Shown: one piece after another, positions 1 to 9,161 of the stretch | Layout of the letters: the number at the start of each line of letters is the position of its first letter | Numbering within the stretch: the stretch's first letter is position 1 | Source of the DNA: an uncultured Acidimicrobiales bacterium | Lineage (GTDB): Bacteria > Actinomycetota > Acidimicrobiia > Acidimicrobiales > SZUA-35 | DNA: 64,000 bases | Assembly (NCBI GenBank): GCA_937997485.1 | Contig: CALKTH010000022.1 | Location: 62,001-126,000 of the forward strand | Reading direction: 5' to 3' | The notes under the pieces: generated by a model | Database searches by the model: none | Seen by the model: only the letters and a program-made list of their open reading frames with translations | What the model was told of the DNA's origin: nothing | Program-made: the position numbers and the translations under genes

Positions 1-1058
1 TCCACACCGGCGTCGCGTTGCGCCGGACGGGAGTCGTCGGCGGGGTCGTCGCCGAGGAGATCGCTGAGTGGACTGTCGTCTTCGTAGCTTGCACCGCCGC
101 CCTCGTCGCCTCGATCCCAGCGGTCGAAACCGGCGGCGATCACGGTGACGCGGATCTCGTCGGCCATGTTCTCGTCGACCACGGTGCCGAAAATGATGTT
201 GGCGTCCGCGTGGGCGACGTCGTGGATGATCTCCGCTGCTTCGTTGACCTCGAACAAGCCGAGTTCGCTCGAGCCAGCGACGGAGAGAAGGATGCCTCGA
301 GCGCCTTCGATTGATGCTTCGAGGAGCGGGCTGGCAATCGCCGCCCGAGCAGCCGCCAGCGCGCGACCCTCACCGGACGCCTTGCCGATTCCCATGAGGG
401 CGGATCCTGCGTCGTGCATGATCAGTCGCACGTCAGCGAAGTCGGTGTTTATCAGACCCGGTGTAGTGATGAGGTCGGTGATGCCGGCGACACCGGACAG
501 CAGGATCTCGTCCGCCATCCGGAAGGCGCTGACCATCGTGGTCTTTTCGTCGGCGATCGAAAGCAGTCGATCGTTCGGAATGACGATCTGCGTGTCGACC
601 TTGTCCTTCAGGCGCCCGATACCGCTCTCTGCCTGCGAGGCACGACGGCGTCCCTCGAACCCGAACGGGCGGGTGACAACGGCGATCGTGAGCGCACCCT
701 GGCTCTTGGCGATCTCGGCGATCACAGGCGCAGCGCCGGTACCAGTGCCGCCGCCCTCACCGGCGGAAATGAAGACCATGTCGGCTCCATCCAGCGCAGC
801 GGAGATCTCATCGGCGTGATCTTCGGCCGCCTGTTGACCGATCGCTGGGTCACTGCCGGCGCCGAGACCACGGGTGAGGTCTCGACCGATGTGAATCTTC
901 GTCTCGGCGTCGTTCATGAGCAACGCCTGCGCGTCGGTGTTCACGGCGATGAACTCGACGCCTCGAAGGCCGGCATCGATCATTCGGTTGATGGCGTTAC
1001 AGCCACCACCACCAACGCCCACCACCTTGATGACGGCAACGTAGTTCTGGGTGTTCAT
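1..1058 (-). CDS. ftsZ: Cell division protein FtsZ (C-terminus beyond window)
   Basis: FtsZ is the tubulin-like GTPase that polymerises into the cytokinetic ring. The frame is open from an ATG at 1058 to the window edge, giving 352 codons. It contains the glycine-rich N-terminus ([16 protein letters not shown], residues 11-26) and the tubulin signature GGGTGTG at about 102-108. It also has the conserved segment [12 protein letters not shown]. The C-terminal linker, acidic where it leaves the window, and the FtsA/SepF-binding tail are cut off. It is the last dcw gene, 45 nt after ftsQ and preceded only by a weak AGAAAGA ribosome site. Identity is certain; only the 3' end is missing. Confidence 0.97.
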   Translation of the reverse strand, partial: MNTQNYVAVIKVVGVGGGGCNAINRMIDAGLRGVEFIAVNTDAQALLMNDAETKIHIGRDLTRGLGAGSDPAIGQQAAEDHADEISAALDGADMVFISAGEGGGTGTGAAPVIAEIAKSQGALTIAVVTRPFGFEGRRRASQAESGIGRLKDKVDTQIVIPNDRLLSIADEKTTMVSAFRMADEILLSGVAGITDLITTPGLINTDFADVRLIMHDAGSALMGIGKASGEGRALAAARAAIASPLLEASIEGARGILLSVAGSSELGLFEVNEAAEIIHDVAHADANIIFGTVVDENMADEIRVTVIAAGFDRWDRGDEGGGASYEDDSPLSDLLGDDPADDSRPAQRDAGV

Positions 1059-1103
1059 GAATGAGTTGTCTTTCTGGGGGCCCATCGGAGGACGGGCGGG
1101 AGA

Positions 1104-1976
1104 TTAGGTACAGGTCGAGAGATCGGTCAACGGCGCCGCCGGGCGACCGTCTGCGTGTTGGCGGGTGACGGTCGGTGCCGCAGGCACGCGTACGTCGATC
1201 TCCCACAAACAGCGGAGATCTACAGAGGCGAGAATCGTGTCGAGACTAACGAGTTTCTCCCCGAGGCCGCTGTCATTGCCCAAACGGGCTCGCCCACCGG
1301 AGCTGAGCTGCAGGAAGATCGTGCGCTCATCGACCACGATCTGGTCGATCTCGGCCAACCGTTCTGGAGTGAGGCGATCGAGCAGTGCCACGATCCCGTG
1401 GATCTCGGAGGGGGCGAGTTCACCGGGTACTCCCGATGCCTCGACTCCCGCGATCGGCACGAAGCCGAACGGCCGAGTCGCCACCGTGTCCAATTGCCGT
1501 CCCGAACGATCGATGATGGCGAATCCTTCGCTCCCTGCGGACTGGCCAGCGGGGACGGCCACGGGGAGCAAGAGGTGCGGGGCTCGTTCGGAGACCGTGA
1601 CGGTGATGCGTCCCTTCCACGAGCGCTCGACCTCGACGCCGTGAACCCACGGCACTCGACTCACTGCGAACTCGGCCGCCGTGAGGTCGAGCTCGACCAG
1701 GGGCATCTCGGGCTCGATGCCGGTGGCGTTGATGATCTCGTTCGTGTCGGCCTGTTCGTTCCCGACGACAACAACCTCGTTCACATCGAGGAATGAACTC
1801 TGCAGAAGCGCAAGTGCCCCGACCGAAAGAACAGTGATGGTGGCCAACGCCAGCACGGTGCGAAGCCGCTTTCGGCCTTCACCGCGAGCCACCTCTGTGC
1901 GGCGTGCTCGCATACGGGGGTCGACGACGGCCCCGCTCTTTTCTGCTGTTGGCTTCTGCTTCGTCGTCGTGGTCAC
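1104..1976 (-). CDS. ftsQ: Cell division protein FtsQ (POTRA domain)
   Basis: FtsQ is a bitopic divisome protein that links the FtsL/FtsB and FtsW/FtsI subcomplexes at the septum. The 290-aa product has a basic cytoplasmic N-terminus of about 40 residues and one membrane helix (about 42-65). A POTRA module follows, starting VNEVVVVGNEQADTNEI, then the FtsQ beta-domain with VERSWKGRITVTVSERAP. Its ATG overlaps the murB stop by 4 nt (ATGA), so it is probably translationally coupled. Length and position directly before ftsZ are as expected for an actinobacterial dcw cluster. Confidence 0.93.
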   Translation of the reverse strand: MTTTTKQKPTAEKSGAVVDPRMRARRTEVARGEGRKRLRTVLALATITVLSVGALALLQSSFLDVNEVVVVGNEQADTNEIINATGIEPEMPLVELDLTAAEFAVSRVPWVHGVEVERSWKGRITVTVSERAPHLLLPVAVPAGQSAGSEGFAIIDRSGRQLDTVATRPFGFVPIAGVEASGVPGELAPSEIHGIVALLDRLTPERLAEIDQIVVDERTIFLQLSSGGRARLGNDSGLGEKLVSLDTILASVDLRCLWEIDVRVPAAPTVTRQHADGRPAAPLTDLSTCT

Positions 1977-2950
1977 TCGAGGCCTTCTGGCGCGTGTGTT
2001 GGGTCATCGAACCCGATCAGCCGGTTCTCCGGTGTCAGGTCGATCTGGTCAGTTTCGTTGATGGTTCGCTTGATGAGGTGGATCAGTGCGTGAACATCGT
2101 CGGCGGAGCCGCCGGGATCGGCCTGAATGAAGTTGGCGTGCTTCGTCGACACCTCGGCCGTACCGATGCGGTGGCCCTTGAGACCGGCGGCCTCGATCAG
2201 CCGACCCGCCGAGTCACCAGCGGGATTGGCAAAGACGCTTCCGGCGTTCTGGCCGCCAGGCTGGTGTTCTCGGCGCCATCGCACGATCTGTGAAATCTCG
2301 GCCTCCGCGGTCGCGACGTCGCCCGCTTCCAAACGGAGTTCGGCGAAGAGCACCACCTGCTTGGCGCCGATGTTCGACGTGCGATAACCAAGTTCGAGCT
2401 GATCGGCGTTGCGCTGCTCCGGTCCCCCGTTCTGCAGGTCGAACAGGCTGACCGAGACGAGAGAGGCGGCCATGTCCGACCCATGCCCGCCGGCGTTCAT
2501 GCGGACAGCGCCTCCGATCGAGCCGGGCACACCAACGGCCCACTCGAATCCAGTGAGTCCGGCAGCCGCTGTCCGTCGGGCAGCGACGGGAAGCAGCGCC
2601 GAGGCACCAAGAATCACCCGTCCACCACCATCGTCAGCGCGTTCAATGCGGATCTCGTCGAACGCTGCTCCAAGGACCACCACGACGCCGTCAAAGCCTC
2701 GATCCGCAACGAGCAGGTTGGATCCGCGGCCGACAACAAGTGTGGGCACGGACCGGCCCGCAAGAGCGGCGCGAACGATTTCAAGATCGTCGACGGATTC
2801 GACGGCGACGAGAATCGCTGCGTTGCCACCGACGCGGTAGGTACAGAAGCTCGCCAGCGAGACCTCGGACAACACCGAGAGCGCTCCGGCCGCAGCCCGC
2901 GCTTCCAGCTCCCGCAGCACCTCGCGGGTTCCGATGGAACGTGGTGTCAT
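1973..2950 (-). CDS. murB: UDP-N-acetylenolpyruvoylglucosamine reductase MurB
   Basis: MurB is an FAD enzyme that uses NADPH to reduce UDP-GlcNAc-enolpyruvate to UDP-MurNAc in the cytoplasm. The 325-aa protein shows the FAD-binding signatures GRGSNLLVADRGF and GVPGSIGGAVRMNAG. It also has the C-terminal AGSVFANP segment, which carries the serine proton donor, and a late GHRIGTAEVSTKHANFI. It overlaps murC upstream and ftsQ downstream by 4 nt each. A murB located between murC and ftsQ is found in several bacterial groups; many mycobacteria keep it elsewhere. Confidence 0.96.
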   Translation of the reverse strand: MTPRSIGTREVLRELEARAAAGALSVLSEVSLASFCTYRVGGNAAILVAVESVDDLEIVRAALAGRSVPTLVVGRGSNLLVADRGFDGVVVVLGAAFDEIRIERADDGGGRVILGASALLPVAARRTAAAGLTGFEWAVGVPGSIGGAVRMNAGGHGSDMAASLVSVSLFDLQNGGPEQRNADQLELGYRTSNIGAKQVVLFAELRLEAGDVATAEAEISQIVRWRREHQPGGQNAGSVFANPAGDSAGRLIEAAGLKGHRIGTAEVSTKHANFIQADPGGSADDVHALIHLIKRTINETDQIDLTPENRLIGFDDPTHAPEGLE

Positions 2951-4371
2951 GAGAGATCGGGCCGATCCTGGAGCCGGGCCAGGACCACGTCGGGAATCGT
3001 CGTCAAGTCGCCGGCACCTAGCGTGAGGCAGAGGTCTCCAGCTCGGAGTTCGGTTCCGAGCATTGTGACCACGTCGTCCAGCGAATCAACCGAGCGGATG
3101 TCTGCGTCGGGATGTGCCCGGGCAATGTCATCGGCGATGAGTTGACCGTTGATGCCCGCCCTCGGAGCTTCTCCCGATGCATAGACACCGGTCACGATGA
3201 CAACATCAGCATCGACGAACGAGTCCGTGAACGTCGACCACAGCTGTTCTGTCCGGCTGTAGCGATGGGGCTGAAAAACAGCGACCAGGCGATCGGGAGC
3301 CAACGATCGGCCTGCGGCCAGAGCAGACTCCACCTCGGTTGGGAGGTGGGCGTAGTCATCGACAAGGCGGATACCAGCGTGTTCGCCACGCTCTTCGAAG
3401 CGACGCCCCACGCCGCCGAACGCAGTGAGGGCCGCCGCCGCGGCACTCGGATCAGCTCCCAGCTCGGCAGCCATTGCCAACGCAGCCGTCGCGTTGCGAG
3501 CGTTGTAGAGCCCAGGCTGGCCGAGACGAATCTCGTAGACACCCACGGGATCGAGGTCAGCCGAGCCTGCTGGGCGGTGTTCGATCGAGAACGTCACGCC
3601 GCGCGTCGTTGGCAGGGGCTGCACGATGCGCCAGTGTGCATCGGCATGCAGGCCATAGGTCGTGGCACCGCTGAGACGACCGGCCAGTTCAGCCGCACCC
3701 GGATCGTCCAGGCAGAGCAATCTCGGCCCCTTCGCCTGCTCAACGAATTGAACGAAGGCCTGCCGAAGCGGCTCAAACCCGCCATAGAACTCGAGATGGT
3801 CTGGCTCGACGTTCGTGACGATCACTCCGTGACTGTCGAGTTCAATGAACGTGCCATCGCTTTCGTCGGCTTCGACGACCAACTGGCGACCGCTGCCGAC
3901 TGCCGCGCCCCGTCCGAGGTCCTTGAGGTCTCCGCCAACGATGAACGCCGGGTCCATTCCTGCGCCCTGCAATGCGATGGTCAGCATCGCTGATGTGGTG
4001 GTCTTGCCGTGCGTGCCGGCGACAGCGATCGTCTGCCAGGTGCTCGTGATCGCCGAGAGGATCTCCGCGCGACGGAGGACGGGGATGCCTGCGTCTCGGG
4101 CGGCGATGACCTCGGGATTCGTGTCGGGAATGGCGGTGCTGATCGCCACAACTTCGGCGTCACCGATCTGCTCGGCGAGGTGTCCGACAAAGGTCGAGAC
4201 GCCGGCATCGGCGAGGCGCAGCAGCGGAGCCGATGCCTTGAGGTCCGAACCGCTCACCGTGTGGCCGGTACCCAGCAAGATCTCGGCGATCGCACTCATT
4301 CCACTCCCGCCCAGACCCACGATGTGGATACGGCGCGGCGAATGGAGGTCGACGGTGTTCCCTTCGTTCAT
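2947..4371 (-). CDS. murC: UDP-N-acetylmuramate--L-alanine ligase MurC
   Basis: MurC is an ATP-dependent Mur ligase that adds L-alanine to UDP-MurNAc, the first step of the stem peptide. The 474-aa product has the N-terminal Rossmann motif HIVGLGGSGMSAIAEIL and the ATP loop GTHGKTTTSAM. The central EADESDGTF and the C-terminal VDDYAHLPTEV and FQPHRYSRT blocks are also present. The start ATG overlaps the murG stop by one base (TGATG), and the stop overlaps murB by 4 nt. Length is normal for the family and no key motif is missing. Confidence 0.97.
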   Translation of the reverse strand: MNEGNTVDLHSPRRIHIVGLGGSGMSAIAEILLGTGHTVSGSDLKASAPLLRLADAGVSTFVGHLAEQIGDAEVVAISTAIPDTNPEVIAARDAGIPVLRRAEILSAITSTWQTIAVAGTHGKTTTSAMLTIALQGAGMDPAFIVGGDLKDLGRGAAVGSGRQLVVEADESDGTFIELDSHGVIVTNVEPDHLEFYGGFEPLRQAFVQFVEQAKGPRLLCLDDPGAAELAGRLSGATTYGLHADAHWRIVQPLPTTRGVTFSIEHRPAGSADLDPVGVYEIRLGQPGLYNARNATAALAMAAELGADPSAAAAALTAFGGVGRRFEERGEHAGIRLVDDYAHLPTEVESALAAGRSLAPDRLVAVFQPHRYSRTEQLWSTFTDSFVDADVVIVTGVYASGEAPRAGINGQLIADDIARAHPDADIRSVDSLDDVVTMLGTELRAGDLCLTLGAGDLTTIPDVVLARLQDRPDLS

Positions 4372-5507
4372 CAGAGTGATTCCTTGGCAGTTCCGGATGC
4401 GGAGGCGTCATCGAGACCGAGCATCAACTGGGCCACGTCGTCGGCCGCCGCTGGTCGCGCCACGCTTGATGCTGCGTGAGCCATGGTGGCTCGTTCTGCC
4501 GCATTGTCGATCAATGGGCTGAGGATGTGGTCCAACTCGGCGCCGTTGAGATCGTGGTCGTTGAGCAGGATTGCCGCCCCGGTCTCGACCAGTTCGCGGC
4601 TGTTCGCACGCTGGTGGTCACGGGGGGCCCCAGGCAGCGGGACGAGGATGGCTGGCAGGCCGGCCACAGCCAGTTCGGTCACGGTCGAGGCACCCGACCG
4701 GCAGACCGCCAGATCCGCAGCGGCCAGGACGGCAGGCATGCGTGTCTCGTACTCGATCAATCGGTAGTCGAGTGCGGCATCTTCGAACGCGGCGGCATCG
4801 TGTTTGTGGTCGGACCAGTCACGGCGGCCGACGACGTGGTGGATCACGACATCCGAACGGTCCCGCCAACGCTCGGCCAAATCACGTACCGAGCGGTTGA
4901 CCGAGCGGGCACCCAGGGAACCAGACCACACGGCGACTACGACGCGATCCTCGGAGAGTCCCAGCGAGGCCCGAGCCGCAGCGGGATCGGCGGCGGCAAC
5001 GGCGTCGCGCACGGATCGAAGGATCGGGTTACCGGTCAGGACGCCCTTGGGCAGGTCGGTGTCAGGGAACGGCAGCGCACAGACGTTGGCGAAGCGACCC
5101 ATGACGCGATTGACCAGACTGGCGCGAGCATTCTGTTCGGTCACCACCAGGGGAACCCGACGAACCACGGCAGCCGCGGAGGTGCCGAACGCGGCGTAGC
5201 CACCCAGGCAGAGCACCGCCTCGGGACGGTGCTTGCGAACCAGGCCGAAGGATCGAACCAGGCCGCGGGCCAAATCAGCGATGGCGCCGAGGTTTGCGAC
5301 GGCGAGCCTGCGCTGGATGCCCCGACCGGGGAGCAGGTCGATGCTGAATCCGGCCGCGGGCACGATCGCACCCTCGTTCCCCCGCTCGCCTCCGACGAAG
5401 TGGACGTCCTCAACAGCCACGCCGAGCGAGACAAGCGCTTCGGCAACCGCGATTCCCGGGTTCGTGTGCCCTGCAGTGCCGCCGCCGGTGATGAGAAAAC
5501 GGGTCAC
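4371..5507 (-). CDS. murG: Lipid II synthase MurG (GlcNAc transferase)
   Basis: MurG is a GT28 enzyme at the inner face of the membrane that transfers GlcNAc from UDP-GlcNAc to lipid I, giving lipid II. I place the start at a GTG at 5507, which overlaps the ftsW stop as GTGA. The protein then begins VTRFLITGGGTAGHTNPG, the canonical MurG N-terminus, and is 378 aa long. The open frame extends another 147 codons upstream inside ftsW, but that part has no family similarity. Other signatures are GGYAAFGTSAAAVV, VTEQNARASLVNR and the donor-site CRSGASTVTELAVAGLPAILVP (its 5' half). Confidence 0.95.
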   Translation of the reverse strand: MTRFLITGGGTAGHTNPGIAVAEALVSLGVAVEDVHFVGGERGNEGAIVPAAGFSIDLLPGRGIQRRLAVANLGAIADLARGLVRSFGLVRKHRPEAVLCLGGYAAFGTSAAAVVRRVPLVVTEQNARASLVNRVMGRFANVCALPFPDTDLPKGVLTGNPILRSVRDAVAAADPAAARASLGLSEDRVVVAVWSGSLGARSVNRSVRDLAERWRDRSDVVIHHVVGRRDWSDHKHDAAAFEDAALDYRLIEYETRMPAVLAAADLAVCRSGASTVTELAVAGLPAILVPLPGAPRDHQRANSRELVETGAAILLNDHDLNGAELDHILSPLIDNAAERATMAHAASSVARPAAADDVAQLMLGLDDASASGTAKESL

Positions 5508-6766
5508 GCCTTCGCTCGCCTCGCAACGTTTGTCAGAATGCCGGCCGCGGCCAGGGTGGTGACAAGGCTCGATCCACCGGCGGAAACGAATGGCAGGGGC
5601 TCGCCCGTGATGGGCAGCATGCCGATGGACATCCCGATATTGAGGAACGCCTGGACGAGCAGCCACGACGTGATGCCAGCGGCGAGCAGCATGCCGAACC
5701 GATCCGGTGCCTTCATGGCCGTGCGGACACCGAGGTAGCCAAGAAGCAGGAACCCGAAGATGAGGGCCCCGGCACCGAGCAAACCGATCTCTTCCGCAAT
5801 GATGGCGAAGATGAAGTCGGAGTGGGCGTAGGGAAGGAAGCCCCACTTGGCTCGTCCCGCGCCGAGTCCAACGCCCAGATAGCCGCCGGACGCGATCCCG
5901 ACCTGACTCTGAATCGTTTGCAATCCAGAACCGAGGGGATCTGCCCACGGATCGAGGAACGAAAGGATTCGTTCCTTCCGATAGCCGGAGGAGAAGGCGA
6001 AGAACGTGGCAGCAGCAACGCCGCCACCGGTCCAGAGTGCCAAGTGCGGGAGGCGGCCCCCGGCAACGAACAGCACCAGCAGCGCGGTCGCGGCGATGAC
6101 GAGCGGCGTGCCGAGCTTGGGCTGGAGCAACAGCAAGCCGGAGAGCAACATCACGACGAACATCACTGGACGAATCGTGAGATCACTGCGATGCATCTGT
6201 TTGCCTCGCCGACTCAAGAGCTCAGCGGAGAACAACACCGCCGCCAGTTTGGCGAACTCCCCAGGCTGGACGACGGCGGGGCCGTAGCCGATCCACCGGG
6301 CGGAACCGTTCAATCGAATCCCAAGCGGCGTGAGCACAGCGACGAGAAGGGCGATGGTGATCAACAAGAACGGCACCGTGAGCGGTCGGAACCAGCGGTA
6401 GTCGACGCGGCTGGCCAGGAAGAAGGCGACACCGCCGATGCTGGCCCACATGATCTGTCGCTGGAACATGGAGTACGGAGACTCGTTGTCGTACAGGCTT
6501 GTGACCGAGCTGGCCGAGAGCACCATCACCAGACCAAAGAGCGTGAGGGCAAGCACCGTAATGGTGAGCATCCCTCCCATTCGTTCGCCCGCCTCGGTGA
6601 CCGCCATGCCCTTGCTCCGGGCGGACGATCGAGCTTGAGTTGCAGCACTCGAAGGCGCCGCGACGCGCGTCGAGGACGGAGCGCGTCGAGTGGTCGTCTT
6701 CTTCGTTGCCGGGCGAGCCGAGGCTGGGCGACGCCGTGTACCGACGGGGGGAACGGTGGTGGTCAT
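5504..6766 (-). CDS. ftsW: Septal peptidoglycan polymerase FtsW (SEDS family)
   Basis: FtsW is the SEDS-family glycosyltransferase that polymerises lipid II at the septum together with FtsI. The 420-aa protein has a basic, Thr/Ala/Arg-rich cytoplasmic tail of about 60 residues followed by roughly ten membrane helices. SEDS signatures include NGSARWIGYGPAVVQPGEFAKLA and, near the C-terminus, GMLPITGEPLPFVSAGGSSL. It overlaps murD upstream (4 nt) and murG downstream (4 nt). The long charged N-terminal tail resembles that of the neighbouring FtsI and may serve divisome contacts, which is inference. Confidence 0.95.
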   Translation of the reverse strand: MTTTVPPVGTRRRPASARPATKKTTTRRAPSSTRVAAPSSAATQARSSARSKGMAVTEAGERMGGMLTITVLALTLFGLVMVLSASSVTSLYDNESPYSMFQRQIMWASIGGVAFFLASRVDYRWFRPLTVPFLLITIALLVAVLTPLGIRLNGSARWIGYGPAVVQPGEFAKLAAVLFSAELLSRRGKQMHRSDLTIRPVMFVVMLLSGLLLLQPKLGTPLVIAATALLVLFVAGGRLPHLALWTGGGVAAATFFAFSSGYRKERILSFLDPWADPLGSGLQTIQSQVGIASGGYLGVGLGAGRAKWGFLPYAHSDFIFAIIAEEIGLLGAGALIFGFLLLGYLGVRTAMKAPDRFGMLLAAGITSWLLVQAFLNIGMSIGMLPITGEPLPFVSAGGSSLVTTLAAAGILTNVARRAKA

Positions 6767-8112
6767 GAACGAAACCTCTCGAGAACGAGCGCAGTGAAGT
6801 CCTCACCTCGGGCGACGTAGTTCGGGTACCAATCGAACGACGTGCACGCGGGAGAAAGCAGAACGGTGTCGCCCGGACGGGCGAAGTCATCGGCAAGGGC
6901 GATGGCGGTCGCCATGTCTGAGGCGGTGGCCACATCGACGCCGGTCGGGCCGAAGGCCTCTGCCACCTCGTGAGCGGCGTCGCCCGTGGCGACGACAGCG
7001 TGGACCGGCGGTGCGGCCTCGGAGAGCTGGGCGAGCGAGAGACCCTTGTTCCGTCCTCCAGCAATCAGGACGACGGATGCGAAACCGCCGACCGCAGCGA
7101 GCGTCGCCTGGGGAACTGTGGCCTTGGAGTCGTTGAACCACTCAACGCCACCCCAGGCACCGACCCGCTCCACCCGGTGGGGCAGGCCCGAGAACTCCCG
7201 AAGGGTCGCTCGAATCGCCTCTAGCGATGCACCGGCGGCCAAGGCCGTGGCCGCAACGCACGCCGCATTGGAGCGGTCGTGCGGCTGGGCGCGCTGAAGT
7301 TCGGACACCGCGAGCAGCGGACCGTCCGGGCCGACCAGATGATCACCTTCCCAGTGCCAGTCACCGGTCGACAGACCGAAGGTGACAGCTCCGGCCGGCG
7401 CATGGCGCATGACAGTCGGGTCTTCAAGGTTGGCCACCGCAGTGTCGCCGTCCCCGAGGTGATGCCAGATCGATGCCTTCGCCTCTTCGTATTCGGCAAG
7501 GGTGGCGTGCGCGTCGAGATGATCGGGAGCGAAGTTCATCCACGTCGCGACCGTGGGGGCAAAGCGGTGCGAGTGGGCGAGCCGAAAGGAAGAGGCTTCG
7601 ACGACGAAGGTGCAGATGCTCTCGTCTTCGATCGCGGCAACGAGCGGGGTCGGTGTGTTCCCCACCGCAAGGGCCGGGCGGGCAGATCGACTGAGCGCGT
7701 CCGTGACCAACGTGGTGACGGTGGTCTTCCCGTTCGTACCGGTGATGGCGACGACAGGCCGGTCGTCCCACAGGGCCGCCAGATCGAATTCACTACGGAC
7801 CGGGACGGCCGAGGCCGCGGCGGCGGCAAAGGCCGGGTGGTGGTCCGGAAGACCAGGGCTGGGCAGCAGCACGGTGGCCGAAGCCAGCGCGGCACTGAGT
7901 TCATCGTGATCGGGAGCGGCCAGCAACTCACAACCCAGTCGATCCGCCGCCGCACGAGCGTGCTCAGAGGGCGCGTCGTCGATGATGAGCGGCCGGCACG
8001 ATCGGGCGACGAGTGCCTCGGCCACCGCTCGACCGGTGATGCCGAATCCCACGATGCAGGGCCGGTCGAGCCAGTCCGGGAGTTGCGGCTCGTGCGCGCT
8101 CCGCGTTCTCAC
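6763..8112 (-). CDS. murD: UDP-N-acetylmuramoylalanine--D-glutamate ligase MurD
   Basis: MurD adds D-glutamate to UDP-MurNAc-L-Ala. The best start is a GTG at 8112 that forms a GTGA overlap with the mraY stop. It gives a 449-aa protein, a normal MurD length. The open frame upstream of this lies inside mraY and is spurious. Visible motifs are the N-terminal CIVGFGITGRAVAEAL Rossmann loop, the ATP loop VAITGTNGKTTVTTLV, the central NFAPDHLDAH, and the C-terminal WFNDSKATVPQATLAAV and LIAGGRNKG segments. The gene sits in an uninterrupted overlap chain with mraY and ftsW. Confidence 0.95.
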   Translation of the reverse strand: MRTRSAHEPQLPDWLDRPCIVGFGITGRAVAEALVARSCRPLIIDDAPSEHARAAADRLGCELLAAPDHDELSAALASATVLLPSPGLPDHHPAFAAAAASAVPVRSEFDLAALWDDRPVVAITGTNGKTTVTTLVTDALSRSARPALAVGNTPTPLVAAIEDESICTFVVEASSFRLAHSHRFAPTVATWMNFAPDHLDAHATLAEYEEAKASIWHHLGDGDTAVANLEDPTVMRHAPAGAVTFGLSTGDWHWEGDHLVGPDGPLLAVSELQRAQPHDRSNAACVAATALAAGASLEAIRATLREFSGLPHRVERVGAWGGVEWFNDSKATVPQATLAAVGGFASVVLIAGGRNKGLSLAQLSEAAPPVHAVVATGDAAHEVAEAFGPTGVDVATASDMATAIALADDFARPGDTVLLSPACTSFDWYPNYVARGEDFTALVLERFRS

Positions 8113-9161
8113 GAGAGCCCCGAAGCTCGGACCCAGTCCGTGTAGAAGAGTCCCAGACCCAAGGCCGTCAAGCCGCCGGCGATGAGCCAGAAGCGGATGA
8201 TCACTTTCGTCTCGCGCCAGCCGAGCAGCTCGAAGTGGTGGTGGATGGGCGCCATGCGGAAGAGGCGCTTGCCTTTTGTGAGCTTGAAGTAGCCAACCTG
8301 GAGCATGACCGAGGTGGTCTCCGCCACGTAGATGCCGCCGATGATCGGAAGGAGCATGTGCGTGTTCGTGGTCAGCGCCAGAGCGGCCAACCCGCTGCCG
8401 ATCGCCAGCGATCCGGTGTCGCCCATGAAGATCTCGGCCGGTGCCGCGTTGAACCAGAGGAAACCAGCGCACGCTCCGAGCATGGCGATCGCGACGACCG
8501 CAAGATCAAGAGCGTGCGTCACCTGGTACACGTCCGGCTGATCCGAGATGCTCTGACGGAAGATCCAGAAGCCGATGATGGCGTAAGCGCCGAACGAGAA
8601 GATTCCGGAGCCAGCGGCGAGACCGTCGAGACCATCGGTGAGGTTCACTGCGTTCGATGTTGCGTACAGCAGCACGACCGCCCACAACACCCAACCGACG
8701 GGGCCGAAGTCGATGTCGAGCACACCGGGCCGGGCGAACGACAGCTCCGTGCTCACGTTGGTCCAATTCAGCGTGCCGACGGAGAACAGCACCGCCATGG
8801 TCAGCAGACCCAGCGTCTTGAACTTTGCGTTCAGACCAAGGTTGCGCTCTCGGCTGACCTTGATCCAGTCGTCGAGGAACCCAACGAGGCCGGCGGCGCA
8901 GATCGCTCCCATGACGAGCAAGCCGCTGCGGGTAAACGTGCCACCGGAGAGAAGGTCGGACAGCACGTATCCGAGCAATGCACCACCGACAATGCCCACG
9001 CCGCCCATAGTCGGGGTGCCAGCCTTGGTCATATGACCCTGCGGCCCATCTTCACGAATCGGCTGACCGATCTTCTGACGCGTGAGGACATCGATCAGGA
9101 TCTTCGTGACGAGTGCGCTGCCGGCGAACGCAAGCGCTGCAGCGATGAGGAGGCGAATCAT
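8109..9161 (-). CDS. mraY: Phospho-MurNAc-pentapeptide transferase MraY
   Basis: MraY is the polytopic membrane enzyme that attaches phospho-MurNAc-pentapeptide to undecaprenyl phosphate, making lipid I. The 350-aa product has about ten hydrophobic segments. It carries the signatures QGHMTKAGTPTMGG and DDWIKVSRERNLGL (acidic substrate loop), NAVNLTDGLDGLAAG and EIFMGDTGSLAIG, and the late MAPIHHHFELLGWRETKV. It overlaps murE upstream by 4 nt, so no murF lies in the usual murE-murF-mraY position. Confidence 0.97.
   Translation of the reverse strand: MIRLLIAAALAFAGSALVTKILIDVLTRQKIGQPIREDGPQGHMTKAGTPTMGGVGIVGGALLGYVLSDLLSGGTFTRSGLLVMGAICAAGLVGFLDDWIKVSRERNLGLNAKFKTLGLLTMAVLFSVGTLNWTNVSTELSFARPGVLDIDFGPVGWVLWAVVLLYATSNAVNLTDGLDGLAAGSGIFSFGAYAIIGFWIFRQSISDQPDVYQVTHALDLAVVAIAMLGACAGFLWFNAAPAEIFMGDTGSLAIGSGLAALALTTNTHMLLPIIGGIYVAETTSVMLQVGYFKLTKGKRLFRMAPIHHHFELLGWRETKVIIRFWLIAGGLTALGLGLFYTDWVRASGLS

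Noticed and set aside
4371-5948. 525-aa MurG with a long N-terminal extension
   Set aside because: The extension lies inside ftsW in another frame, and the GTG at 5507 gives the canonical MurG N-terminus and a GTGA overlap.
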